Of a stretch of DNA of 64,000 bases, positions 27,901 through 36,242 are shown in pieces. The notes under the pieces were generated by a model that did not search any database, had not been told where the DNA came from, and saw only the letters and a list, made by a program, of their open reading frames with translations. The position numbers and the translations under genes are program-made. The number at the start of each line of letters is the position of its first letter. The stretch's first letter is position 1. Origin of the DNA: CBDFNN01 sp965250215 (lineage in GTDB: Bacteria; Bacteroidota; Rhodothermia; Rhodothermales; DATKEJ01); contig CBDFNN010000004.1 in NCBI GenBank assembly GCA_965250215.1, positions 1,798,001 to 1,862,000 of the forward strand, given 5' to 3'.

Positions 27901-30337
27901 CGATAAACAAATTGATTCATCCTTCAGAATTTCGAAGGAATATTTGAATGGTTCTGCTGCAACTATTCAGTTGCACAGTTTAGATGCCACGGGCAGTGCC
28001 GTCGTTTCTAGCACGGAGTTAAACGGACGTAATCAGCCCGTCAAAGTCTACAAGCCTTTTCCTGCTGATCCCGCACTAGGTCTAGTAACGGATCCCGGGG
28101 TTCGAGCCTCAGGTCATTACAACAGTGCTACCCGTCCTTTCGAAGAAACGACTTATCTAAATTCACTGCCTGTCGCTTCCATCAGACCTTCCCTCACGGA
28201 GACTTCAGACCAAGTCCTTATGAATTACAGATTGGAAACACCGTTGTTTGCCGATGGCTCTCCCATTCCTGGAAGGAACTCAAATTACATGCTAACGGAG
28301 ACGAAAGATGAAAATAACAACGATCACCAGACCTACACCGATGCCCGAGGCCTTCAGGTCTTGTCAAGAACAATTACTCATACGGGTGATCACTTTATTA
28401 CCGAATCCGTTTATGACGCTTTAGGCCAGCTTATTGAAGTTCGTCCTCCAAATTACTTTGATTCTGGAAATGACCCCTCTTGGGTAACAAGCTACGCTTA
28501 CAATACGCGAGGTGAGCTCATATCGAAAGACACACCTGATATCGATACTGAATACAGCTACTATTACGACAATTCAGGCAACCTGCGCGTGACGGTCGAT
28601 CCCAACGGACAGAACATCTATAGTAAGTACGATGAAATGAACCGCATGGTAGAATCGGGTGTCTACTGCCCCTGCACCGATGCTTCCAAAATATCAAGCG
28701 ATGACTACCCATACCAGACCAACATGAATGTTATCTCTGTCTCGGGGGCGGAAGAAAACTATAAAACGACGGTCGAAATTTGGCGAGGAAGTACCGGAGA
28801 CACGAATATTCGAAATATGCTGTTGTCCGATGAAACGGACTTTTTTCGAATAAAGATTGGTGAGAAGGAAATTTTTGGTTTAACACCTATGGAGGATTAT
28901 GATATAACGGGGTCTCGGGACCGCTTCGTTTTTTATCAAAAAGGTCAAGCTGCTTGCGAAGAGATTCAAGAAATTGTAGATGCTGCACCCCTTAATCTGG
29001 TAGGCACATCCAATACATCAGGCCCAACAGACGATATAGAGCGCGAAATGTGGTTCAAGCCTCTACCACTGGACCTATCTACAATTGATTTTAATGACCG
29101 GTCATGGCCGGACGAGAATGGGACGTGGCCACCGGCACCCAAATTTTTTGAAACACAGTATATCTATGACGGATATGACGAGTCGTCTACCATTAATCTC
29201 GTCGGTCGCTTGGCTATTGTTCAAACCGAAAAGAGCAAGACAAAATACGGCTACGATTACTTCGGTCAGGTAAAGTCTGTCGAGCAGACAATGGGGGAGG
29301 AGGATCCCAAAAATATTGAATTCACCTACTTCCCAACCGGTGAGACCAAGTCAATTGACTACCAGCACAACTCTGCTGACCCTGCCGAGCATGTTATCTT
29401 CTCTTATGACTATGATCGTCTTGGTCGATTGACACAGGCAAGATCATCTATCGGAGGCCACGAAAATATTCAGATTGAGGCCGATTACAAGTATCTAGTC
29501 ACGGGTCAGATAGAACAACTTAAACTAGGCCGCGATGCCCTGTCTGGGCTGCCTATTCAGACCATGGATTATAGTTACAATATCCGCGACTGGCTCACTC
29601 AGATTAACCAGCCCTCAACCGTTTCAGACACCTTTGGAGCCGATCGATTCTCCATGAACCTGGGTTACAAGGATCCAGGGCCCAATGGTGCTACGGGACA
29701 AAAAAACGGTAATATTTCTTGGGTAGAATGGATGGGGCCTACATTGGGACCAACTTTCTTCGAGGGTGCCTATAACTTTTCGTACGATGGTTTGAATCGG
29801 CTGTTGGCAGCAGATTTCATAGGAAGTGGCCCACAAAATGCGACCAATGATTTTGATTTGACCGGAATGATCTACGATGACAATGGAAATATCATGTCCT
29901 TTACCAGGAATGGTGAACTGAGTCAGGGAGCCGGTTCCTCGTCGTCCTATGGGGCCTTTGCAAATGGTTATGCCGCAGGCAGCAATAGATTGACGACCGT
30001 AAATGGACAGCCTTTCATTTACAACAGCAACGGAAGCGCCACGCTCGATTGGGCAGGAAGAACCTATACTTACAATCGCTTCAATCAGCCAACTAAACTG
30101 ACCAAGCCTATTCCCGGAGGTGGTGATCCCTACGAGGCGAGATATCACTACGATGGAGACAACTTACGGGTTCAGGTCGTGGATACTCACAATGGGGCGG
30201 ACCGTACTCGGACTTACATAAGGGGGCTGGATGGATCCGTTCTGGCGGTCTACGAGAACGGTGTTTTGAAGCATATCAACATCCCCGCAGGAGGAAGAAC
30301 GATCGGAAGGATCGAACCACCAGCGAGCAGCAACTAG
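24941..30337 (+). CDS. Exported RHS/YD-repeat protein lacking the core (split RHS, part A)
   Basis: The 1798-residue protein starts with a signal peptide (MKIRLFSISTLLMFAIATPTFVHAQ). It then has the N-terminal module of Bacteroidota RHS proteins (GVGSGGDLGLDIPLLTVPGRGGLDYQVSLGYQSGI ... SWVGLGWSYDPGSI). YD repeats run through the C-terminal half (YDNSGNLRVTVDPNGQNIYSKYD, YDYDRLGRLTQARSS, YNFSYDGLNRLLAADF, YTYNRFNQPTKLTKP, YHYDGDNLRVQVVD). YD repeats fold into a large shell that encloses a toxin. It stops at GRTIGRIEPPASSN, just where the RHS core motif (YYLTDHLGSTR) would normally follow; that motif is instead in the next gene, 26 bp downstream. It has copy 3 of the shared upstream element. 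Confidence 0.9.
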   Translation: MKIRLFSISTLLMFAIATPTFVHAQDVFSDYRIHPDVWRPAAGIEPGVGSGGDLGLDIPLLTVPGRGGLDYQVSLGYQSGIKPDQESSWVGLGWSYDPGSIVRDIANGYSQTVESGNPIHHIYGADFSDDSNQIVMQPDLYNITAPGLSNTFVKVMDSAIPSTYPPLDPENGFYLTDWKAWKIEALGGDTPVQHPFPLNVSTGTLTSCIAEQALCVDKNDYDGFIVTNTGGVRYVFGLPTLATNKVDYHFGEQTEYYVNSWRLLAILGSDFLGNEIPCGVGLPGHDEDGDPIYNIPQCGSTGSWIKFHYDDIGSSQLDDPNDTDLLPIRYQHHNLLFVETPSHVAKFFNAPKSNERSSDDYLEGVGKIRLEKVSLYAKEGFSGAKLVKSALLNMDQSHPSAGGPAPFYSRWKLNSIEFENDGSGVAPNLPGYDFVYFNDLSCDAINTSDFGYCAGPGSQWAWSLRSILYPSGDKDIVTYEPDLIASSTQMAYFQKTVGVTGCDGTNTYPIGATDGGVRVSNITTEFLTQPALGTGYVKTRNFSYGVAGMGSLTGIPSKVFSHYSSIPAFIPNGRSRARVVYPQVTETREDGSFVTTKYTTDLGDESAGPFSLISPVKYLRLKVGDAAEFIMRSNHDLNWGIAYQTKSRDRIVRTSTKNYLLGAHSMSDIYPDCSAAVGLAIQWNSGMQLRAQTNYTANFDESNPLLSVTEFKYDPQYFILNAKEEITDHSPLVRTDYKYHFQEAHGTEMAARNNLTAVYRTDVKELISGSTEDDPDDDPDPDDIFPPYSSPDTGNSLDPAEWVYHRSEINTRKQCDEVGFCKLVEDQLVGDPYPWRPHKTYIYKSAAPKSLAPIFSESDTEWVKTSEIKEYDGYGNVIDQLGPNGENLQFTYVAPQRTLLQRVESSVTSVFPDHDFTINYDDRKRIEYFYDDNSLFTKFEYDTHGRLTQTLQQKYSTINQDSRFAYELARQTGGLTNSIQTKTHFEGDKQIDSSFRISKEYLNGSAATIQLHSLDATGSAVVSSTELNGRNQPVKVYKPFPADPALGLVTDPGVRASGHYNSATRPFEETTYLNSLPVASIRPSLTETSDQVLMNYRLETPLFADGSPIPGRNSNYMLTETKDENNNDHQTYTDARGLQVLSRTITHTGDHFITESVYDALGQLIEVRPPNYFDSGNDPSWVTSYAYNTRGELISKDTPDIDTEYSYYYDNSGNLRVTVDPNGQNIYSKYDEMNRMVESGVYCPCTDASKISSDDYPYQTNMNVISVSGAEENYKTTVEIWRGSTGDTNIRNMLLSDETDFFRIKIGEKEIFGLTPMEDYDITGSRDRFVFYQKGQAACEEIQEIVDAAPLNLVGTSNTSGPTDDIEREMWFKPLPLDLSTIDFNDRSWPDENGTWPPAPKFFETQYIYDGYDESSTINLVGRLAIVQTEKSKTKYGYDYFGQVKSVEQTMGEEDPKNIEFTYFPTGETKSIDYQHNSADPAEHVIFSYDYDRLGRLTQARSSIGGHENIQIEADYKYLVTGQIEQLKLGRDALSGLPIQTMDYSYNIRDWLTQINQPSTVSDTFGADRFSMNLGYKDPGPNGATGQKNGNISWVEWMGPTLGPTFFEGAYNFSYDGLNRLLAADFIGSGPQNATNDFDLTGMIYDDNGNIMSFTRNGELSQGAGSSSSYGAFANGYAAGSNRLTTVNGQPFIYNSNGSATLDWAGRTYTYNRFNQPTKLTKPIPGGGDPYEARYHYDGDNLRVQVVDTHNGADRTRTYIRGLDGSVLAVYENGVLKHINIPAGGRTIGRIEPPASSN

Positions 30338-30363
30338 CCCATTCACATTATAATCTTCTAGCC

Positions 30364-32709
30364 ATGACTACGCAATTATTGGCCCGAGCTACGTCTAGCC
30401 TATTCGTCCTTCTGACTTTTGTCTCCATGAGCACGGGCCAAGTTACAGAGGACTTTATTTTCGATCCAGCAAACATCGATCTTCTTGTACCGGCCGACGG
30501 AGGCTCAATTGTGTCGACGCCTAATTTTAGCTGGAACTTACAAGGTGATTTCGACACCCAAGGATCAGTGTCCTTCTATATCTGCGACGACCAGGCGAGC
30601 GATACCTGCGAGGACAGTGAAGCGATATTTACAACAGTCGTTGATCAGGCTTCGAGAGAAAACTTAGATTATGCGGCAACAGCAGGCCCTAGCTTGGTCG
30701 CAGGAATGGAATATACCTGGCGCCTTGAAGTAGAATTCGAAGGCGTGGTCACGTTCTCTACTTCCTCTAGCTTCTTGATTGGTCATTCCATTACTTTGCA
30801 GTTACCGGCGGATGATTCCGTTGTAAATGCCGAGTACCCTCTATTTACTTGGCAACGAAGCCCGTCTTTTGAAGAACTCGAATTCTATTTATGTTCAGGA
30901 GTTGCTTGTGCGGTGAGCAGTCCTTCTTTGATTCATTCGGCATCGCTTCCTTTGTATCCAGACAGCTATTTTTATGCTCCAACGGAGCTACCCCTGCAAG
31001 ACGGACAAGACTATGCTTGGCTAGTTCGCGGAAGAATTGGAAGCGACTGGAGTGAATCGGCCGTTTTTGGCTTTAATGTGACGGTAGACGAAACGACGCC
31101 ACCCGGAACGCCTCATATTGATTACCCCGGCAACGCGGATACGGATGTGGGGATTTCCATTCCGCTCACTTGGATACCTACCGGAGGCATCCCCGCAGAA
31201 ACTTTCGAGTACCAAATCATTACCGGAGGCTTTTTTGCTTCCTCCGTTCCAATACATGTCACAGAGATAAACTCAGGAGCGTCTTTTGCTGACCAGTATA
31301 ACAAGCAGTACTTCTGGCGCGTGCGAGCTTGTCGCGATGAAGGTAGTCTATGTAGTGCCTGGTCCGGCAACAATACTTTTGATGCTTGGCGTTTTACGAC
31401 GGGGGCCCAGCCCGCTGATCCGCCAGTAGTCGATGGACTGATTTTACATTCTCCAGCCGATGGGGAAACGACAGGGACCAGTCCAGTAATGACTTGGTCG
31501 GTCGATACAGCGTCTCTGGTGCCTGTGACCGATGTGATCAAGATCGAGATCTACGAAGATCAAGCATTGAGCTTGCCTCATTATGTAGATGCACAGTTTT
31601 CCGAGGTGTGGAATGGTCAATTGGTGGCACCTGCCATGCAATCAAACCAGACCTATTATTGGCGTATGGCAAGGTGTGAAATCCTCACCTGTTCAGATTG
31701 GACATCGGTCAGAAGTTTTACCACGGATGGCGTAGACGCAACCCGTTATTATTACCTGACAGATCACTTAGGTAGTACGCGGGTCGTTTTGAATGACGAA
31801 GGGGTAGTAACCGATTTCTCCGACTACTATCCCTTTGGACTTGAAATGCCAGGTCGCTCCACCCAGTCCGGGACCAAGGCCTTAGAGAACTATACCGGGC
31901 ACGAATTGGATTCGGATACCGGTCTTCACTATGCTAATGCTCGGTTCTATGACAGTGTGATCGGAAGATGGGGAGTAAGAGATCCGCTTGATGAATTTGC
32001 AACTCCTTATTCCTATGTGGGGAGTAATCCAATAATCTTTGTAGATCCTTCGGGCCTAAAAGGAGAAGCCATAGCAACACAATATTACGATGAAGATGGC
32101 GAACTCATTTATGACGACGGCGAAGACAATAGTTTAGTTGTATATACTAACAGTTCAATTGTCGAGGGATGTTCGGGTGATTCAGGAGTAAACTGGGGAT
32201 GCGTTAGAAACGATCGAGGATCCGATACCAAAATTCTTCATGAGCCCACTTATTGGCGTTGGGTCACTGAAGTGGAAGAGATGCTGAGAGCAGAGAGTGA
32301 TATAGGATTAGGTATCACCTCCGACAGAAAAGGAAATATTACCGTCCGGACCGCATCGACGTTTGGCGAAAACTTGTTCTTGACGCTTGGTCCATTCGCA
32401 ATTGTAAAGGCACTAGGTTCTTTGGGAGCAATATGGAACCGATCTGCTTGGTATAAATCTACATTCCGTACAAGGATAGGCTCAATAAATTATCACACTT
32501 TTAAACATGGAAAAGGTCGCTCAGTAGGACAATACACAAAGGCGGCTCAAGACTTTTTCAACAAGCATAAGCACTTGGGAACCAAGATGACCCTAAAGGA
32601 CGGCAGCTCAGGGCTGAAAATACGTACAAAGGTCCAGATTAATGGAAAAGGAAAAAGCGTCATGGGAATTTATAAGCCAGATGGCAGAATAGTTACGTTT
32701 ACAGGTTAA
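30364..32709 (+). CDS. Exported Fn3-RHS core-toxin protein (split RHS, part B)
   Basis: The 781-residue protein has its own signal peptide (MTTQLLARATSSLFVLLTFVSMSTGQ). Three or four fibronectin-III-like domains follow (repeats of LxxPADxxxV...P.FxW and YxWRxxxE, residues ~35-455). The RHS core begins at residue ~462 (YYYLTDHLGSTRVVLNDEG ... YYPFGLEMPGR ... YTGHELDSDTGLHYANARFYD ... RWGVRDPLDE ... NPIIFVDPSGL). Everything after DPSGL is non-conserved, as in polymorphic toxins. The last ~72 residues (YHTFKHGKGRSVGQYTKAA ... IYKPDGRIVTFTG) resemble small RNase toxin domains of the BECR type, which share an H-x-x-KHG start and a G-x-I-x-T-F end; that call is tentative. Confidence 0.85.
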   Translation: MTTQLLARATSSLFVLLTFVSMSTGQVTEDFIFDPANIDLLVPADGGSIVSTPNFSWNLQGDFDTQGSVSFYICDDQASDTCEDSEAIFTTVVDQASRENLDYAATAGPSLVAGMEYTWRLEVEFEGVVTFSTSSSFLIGHSITLQLPADDSVVNAEYPLFTWQRSPSFEELEFYLCSGVACAVSSPSLIHSASLPLYPDSYFYAPTELPLQDGQDYAWLVRGRIGSDWSESAVFGFNVTVDETTPPGTPHIDYPGNADTDVGISIPLTWIPTGGIPAETFEYQIITGGFFASSVPIHVTEINSGASFADQYNKQYFWRVRACRDEGSLCSAWSGNNTFDAWRFTTGAQPADPPVVDGLILHSPADGETTGTSPVMTWSVDTASLVPVTDVIKIEIYEDQALSLPHYVDAQFSEVWNGQLVAPAMQSNQTYYWRMARCEILTCSDWTSVRSFTTDGVDATRYYYLTDHLGSTRVVLNDEGVVTDFSDYYPFGLEMPGRSTQSGTKALENYTGHELDSDTGLHYANARFYDSVIGRWGVRDPLDEFATPYSYVGSNPIIFVDPSGLKGEAIATQYYDEDGELIYDDGEDNSLVVYTNSSIVEGCSGDSGVNWGCVRNDRGSDTKILHEPTYWRWVTEVEEMLRAESDIGLGITSDRKGNITVRTASTFGENLFLTLGPFAIVKALGSLGAIWNRSAWYKSTFRTRIGSINYHTFKHGKGRSVGQYTKAAQDFFNKHKHLGTKMTLKDGSSGLKIRTKVQINGKGKSVMGIYKPDGRIVTFTG

Positions 32710-32721
32710 CTCCATACGAGA

Positions 32722-33090
32722 ATGTATTTAAGATCAATATATCGAAGATTTAAAGAGCTGGAGCTTCCGTCAGCGCCGAGCGAAGAGAAATTTGAAAATT
32801 GGATATTCGATGCAAACGAAGTAGTTGCTTTCTACGCAGGAATAATTCATTCGGCTGTAGGTGGTCCGCCAATTAGAATTGATTTGTCAACTTTAGACGA
32901 GCTGTCGAATGGCCTTAGTCAATTGGAAGTGTTGGAGCAAGACCCCGGAGTGTTAGAATCCTGTAAATCATACGCTAGCCAAATTCGAATATTGCTAGAA
33001 GAGGTCAATAGGGGCTCCGATCTGGGCAGGGATCTCTCCAACTCAATACTTGGTCGCGTTAGACGGTCAATTTTTTGGTTTACCGAATAA
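32722..33090 (+). CDS. Candidate immunity protein for the RHS toxin
   Basis: The 122-residue, mostly helical, soluble protein has no signal peptide or recognised domain. Its place is telling: it begins 12 bp after the stop of the RHS toxin gene, on the same strand. In polymorphic toxin systems that position is nearly always taken by the cognate immunity gene, whose small cytoplasmic product binds the toxin domain. The N-terminus (MYLRSIYRRFKELELP) is basic and the middle is acidic. Function is inferred from position only. Confidence 0.65.
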   Translation: MYLRSIYRRFKELELPSAPSEEKFENWIFDANEVVAFYAGIIHSAVGGPPIRIDLSTLDELSNGLSQLEVLEQDPGVLESCKSYASQIRILLEEVNRGSDLGRDLSNSILGRVRRSIFWFTE

Positions 33091-33272
33091 ATGACAATAG
33101 CTCCGTATTTGGCTACTAAACGTCCGTACATTTAACAGATCTAACATCTAATAAAACCTATCATATTCAGATAATAATAAGTTATTGGAAGGTTGTCTAG
33201 CATACCGAAATCGAGGTTTTTGCCCAACGCCCCGAAAAGGTATAATCCAAGCATTTTTGGTGCAAATCTAGC

Positions 33273-33663
33273 CTTCAGCCAACCTAGGGAGTGTCTACAA
33301 AGACCGAGGTGAGCTGGACAAAGCGAAAGCGTTGTATGAGAAAGCGCTGGCCATGGAGGAGGCGCTAGGGCACAAAGAGGGGATGGCAAATTCCTACAGC
33401 AACCTGGGGATTGTGTACCAAACCCTGGGCGAGGTGGAGAAAGCTCTGGAAATGAATAGTAAGGCGCTGGCCATTGATGAGGCGCTGGGTATCAAAGAAG
33501 GGATGGCAATTACCTACGGCAACCTGGGGACTGTGTACCAAACCCGGGTGACTTGGACAAAGCGGAAGAGATGTACCTACGCTCCATCGAATTATTTGAG
33601 GCCATAGGGAGTCCCACGTCAGAAACGGTGAAGCGTTGGCTTGATGACCTAGGCAGTGAGTGA
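33273..33663 (+). pseudogene. TPR protein fragment, frameshifted
   Basis: Without an upstream start, the frame encodes NLGSVYKDRGELDKAKALY and two further tetratricopeptide units with NLGIVYQTLGEVEKALEM and NLGTVYQT. A missing base near 33545 then shifts the frame; the other frame continues GDLDKAEEMYLRSIELFEAIG to a stop at 33663. It is a 5'-truncated, frameshifted remnant of a TPR gene. The dif-like site at 33753 lies 90 bp further on. Confidence 0.85.
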
Positions 33664-33752
33664 ATATTTCGCAGTGTGACTCTCTTGGGGGAATCGCCGA
33701 AGCGAGCTTTCGGACGAGACCCATTTGCCTTCTTTTATTTTTAGACCATAAA

Positions 33753-33780
33753 AGGGATTATAAAGGAGGTTATAAGCCCG
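33753..33780 (-). other. dif-like recombination site, copy C
   Basis: On the minus strand this 28-bp sequence reads as an 11-bp arm CGGGCTTATAA, the 6-bp centre CCTCCT and an 11-bp arm TTATAATCCCT. This is the 11-6-11 plan of a Xer/dif site with ATAA and TTAT next to the centre. It shares its centre with copy B at 49419. Orientation is opposite to copies A and B. Confidence 0.55.
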
Positions 33781-33906
33781 TTCTCAGCAATTGCGGTGAG
33801 AAGCTAAATTCGCAGTTGGAATAACTATATTCTTATGGTTAAGGTGTTAGCGACCAAAACCCGACGCTCTCGTTAAACGCCGCCATTGATTCCACTCTAT
33901 TTCCAA

Positions 33907-34546
33907 ATGTCTGCCAACCAAGTATTTCTCAGCTGCGCTAGTGAAGACGCTGCCACCGTAAAGAAGCTTAAAACCAGGCCGCTTCAAGAAACAGATATCG
34001 AAAGCCATCACGTCAAGCCGTTATTTCATCATTTGTATTAGCGCAGCGGCCCTCAAAAAAACAGGAGATGAAACACCAGGGTTTCAGGACGAGGAGTTGA
34101 ACGAGGCTTGGGAAATCGCAAAAGCCACAACGGATAAGGAGTTAACAAATTATTCCCGTTCGCCTCGAAGATTGCGACCGAGGGGATCACCGTATTTCGG
34201 GTCATCAACAATATGACCTCTTTGACGATTGGAATGGTGTAGTTGATAAGCTGAGTTCCTACATGGGTGAGCCGGCGAAAACAGGTGTGGTAACAGAACA
34301 AAGTGAAGAAGAAGAGCTGGTAACTAGGCTGATCGACAAGGCATCTACATTCAGCTTTGCAGGGGACTACCAGATGACGCTGCAGATTCTTGTTCCCATC
34401 GAAGCCCTTAAAATGGCATCAATCGATAGTTTGCAAGTCAAGGGTGGCGCCCTGTATAGTCTGGGTCGCCATGAGGAGGCGTTGGCGGCTTATGAGCGGG
34501 CCATCGAGCTTGATCCCGAATTAGCCGCCGGGGCAAGATTACCCTA
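33907..34546 (+). pseudogene. TIR-TPR protein remnant
   Basis: Three frames must be joined to read it. Frame one starts MSANQVFLSCASEDAATVKKL, the first strand of a TIR domain (normally VFLSYASED). After ~44 codons frame two gives YFIICISAAALKKTGDETPGFQDEELNEAWEIA, typical of the TIR D-E helix. Frame three gives IIPVRLEDCDRG and YDLFDDWNGVVDKLSSYMGE, then a TPR-like end (GALYSLGRHEEALAAYERAIELDPE). The middle of the TIR domain, with the usual catalytic glutamate, is deleted. It is therefore a dead NADase/signalling gene of the kind found in defence loci. Confidence 0.8.
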
Positions 34547-34801
34547 GCACCATTCGAGATACCGCTTGCGGATCAGATGAGTGTCCTTGGGGCAAGAACA
34601 TCCGGATGTACTGAGAACGAAGAACCGAATCGCTTGGCCCAGGAACCTAGGCGACAGAGGTCGTCCGGGATCAGTCTGTCGAATACCAATAAAATAATGG
34701 GAGGGTTATCGATAATGAATCGAAACAGGCTTGAATGCGCAGTACGTTCAATGCGTGGATATTCGAATAGCTCTTGATGAATGAGGTACATCAGGAACTA
34801 T

Positions 34802-35809
34802 TTATACTCTGACCCTCTCAATCTCGCCTTGCTCAATTTTATCCTCGCTGTGGTCGTATTGCTTGGTGGTTCGAGCATCTGAGTGAGCGGCAATTCGCTG
34901 GGCGTGCTCCAGCGTACCTCCGTTTTCCAGAAAGATCGTAATGCCTGTTCCTCTGCAGGAGTGGGCTGACACTAAATCCGGATTAAGCCCAGCCTTCTTG
35001 GCGCGGCGTTTGATCATTTTGGTTACTTGAAACCGTGTTAGAGGTCTGCTCGTGAGCGAGCCGTTTCGGAAATCGAAGGATCGGAAGAGGGGAGACTTGC
35101 GATCTGTCGCATCTAGCTCTGCTCCTGCTATATAAGCGTCGAGATATTCTTGGGCTTTGTGGTGAGCAGGCACCTCATGCCGCTTGCCTCCTTTCTCATG
35201 AAGTCTAAAGATCCATTCTTTGGATCCCTTTTGTAGGTAGTCGCCCATTTTCATGTTGATGGCCGCGCTAACACGAGCGAAGGAATACACCATGAGCGCA
35301 ATCAGCGCCCGATCGCGTAAGCCTGCGACGGTCGAGGTATCGATCGAATCTAAAAGTTGCCTCATGTCTTTGGCGCTTAGCACCGGCGTCGATCCTTTTG
35401 TTACCGAATGCTTAGGGCCTCGAACGATCGCGGCTGGGTTACCGGAGACAACCTGGCCCAACACCAAAAAATCAAAGAGCATCTTAATACCAGCCAAGTG
35501 CCGCTTAATCGAAGCAGGGGAGTAGTCTTTTTTCATTTCTTCGATGTAGGAGGCCACGTGAAAGGGTTCTATGTGCCGGAGCTCGAGACCTTGCATCTCA
35601 CACCAGGCAAAAAATCGAACAGCCGTCCGGGCATAGGCGTCCCGGGTATTTGCATTCCGGATGTTGGCCGTGAAGAACTCGATGAAGCGTTTTTTAGCTT
35701 TTGCTCCAGCGCTCTCGATGACGGTAGGAACTGGCAGGGAAGTGGAGGAGGGGAGAGATGCCCTTGACGAAAGGACTAATCGCTTGTCTTTTGGATGCTC
35801 ATAATCCAT
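34802..35809 (-). CDS. XerD-like tyrosine recombinase
   Basis: The 335-residue protein has an N-terminal SAM-like core-binding domain (RFIEFFTANIRNANTRDAYARTAVRFFAWCE) and a C-terminal catalytic domain. All catalytic residues are visible: Arg in MVYSFARVSAAINM, Lys in HEKGGKRHEVP, H-x-x-R in SAHSCRGTG, His in IAAHSDARTT and the tyrosine nucleophile in TKQYDHSED. Length and layout match integron/Xer-type recombinases and not arm-binding phage integrases. A dif-like 28-bp site lies only 21 bp upstream of its start, and another lies at 33753 beyond its 3' end, so it probably acts on these sites. Confidence 0.9.
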   Translation of the reverse strand: MDYEHPKDKRLVLSSRASLPSSTSLPVPTVIESAGAKAKKRFIEFFTANIRNANTRDAYARTAVRFFAWCEMQGLELRHIEPFHVASYIEEMKKDYSPASIKRHLAGIKMLFDFLVLGQVVSGNPAAIVRGPKHSVTKGSTPVLSAKDMRQLLDSIDTSTVAGLRDRALIALMVYSFARVSAAINMKMGDYLQKGSKEWIFRLHEKGGKRHEVPAHHKAQEYLDAYIAGAELDATDRKSPLFRSFDFRNGSLTSRPLTRFQVTKMIKRRAKKAGLNPDLVSAHSCRGTGITIFLENGGTLEHAQRIAAHSDARTTKQYDHSEDKIEQGEIERVRV

Positions 35810-35830
35810 GCCCTAAGTATAGCATATAAA

Positions 35831-35858
35831 GGGGTACATAACGTCCTTTATGTGTGCC
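35831..35858 (+). other. dif-like recombination site, copy A
   Basis: The 28 bp consist of arm GGGGTACATAA, centre CGTCCT and arm TTATGTGTGCC: two imperfect inverted 11-bp arms around 6 bp, exactly the architecture of Xer dif sites with the CATAA...TTATG inner ends. It lies 21 bp upstream of the XerD-like recombinase start codon. Confidence 0.6.
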
Positions 35859-36242
35859 TATTACATTTTTATAGAAAGCAATTCGATTTGGATAATTGAG
35901 AGCCGCGTGGCCCATGAGGCTCATAGAAATTATGAAACGGCACCAGATGCGCCCTATTCTGGTCTATGACAAACTTCTAGGTGAGGAGGTATGTATTTGT
36001 CCGTGAGTGCCACTGGGATTGTTCCTCTCGCTCAACCGCACACCTCGTTTCCTTCAACTAAGCGGGGTGGCTCACTTTCACGTTCTCTTCGTCCTATAAT
36101 CGAGTAACTCGACTTTTGTCTTTGCCTGCGGAGAATACCGGCATCATTTCCGAGAAGTTACATATTTGTAAGTCTATATGAAAAACCCTTTCTTACGACA
36201 TCTCAACGGTTTTGACGATATACCAATCAACTTTATCTCTCA
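35859..36242. other. Intergenic region with fragment of secreted-protein family
   Basis: The region has no complete gene. A 38-codon open frame from 35991 to 36107 encodes GIVPLAQPHTSFPSTKRGGS, a decayed version of the AGFIPLTQPYDLAPFNYAG segment found in the two genes downstream. It is a remnant of a further paralogue. The promoter for the 36243 gene should lie in the last ~100 bp. Confidence 0.6.

Noticed and set aside
27237..27910. Minus-strand open frames across the RHS gene
   Set aside because: They lie inside a clearly coding YD-repeat gene, have no recognisable motifs and fit the pattern of frame shadows.
33091..36242. Insertion sequence responsible for the gene decay
   Set aside because: No transposase gene or terminal inverted repeats with target duplication were found; the only recombinase is the XerD-like one.
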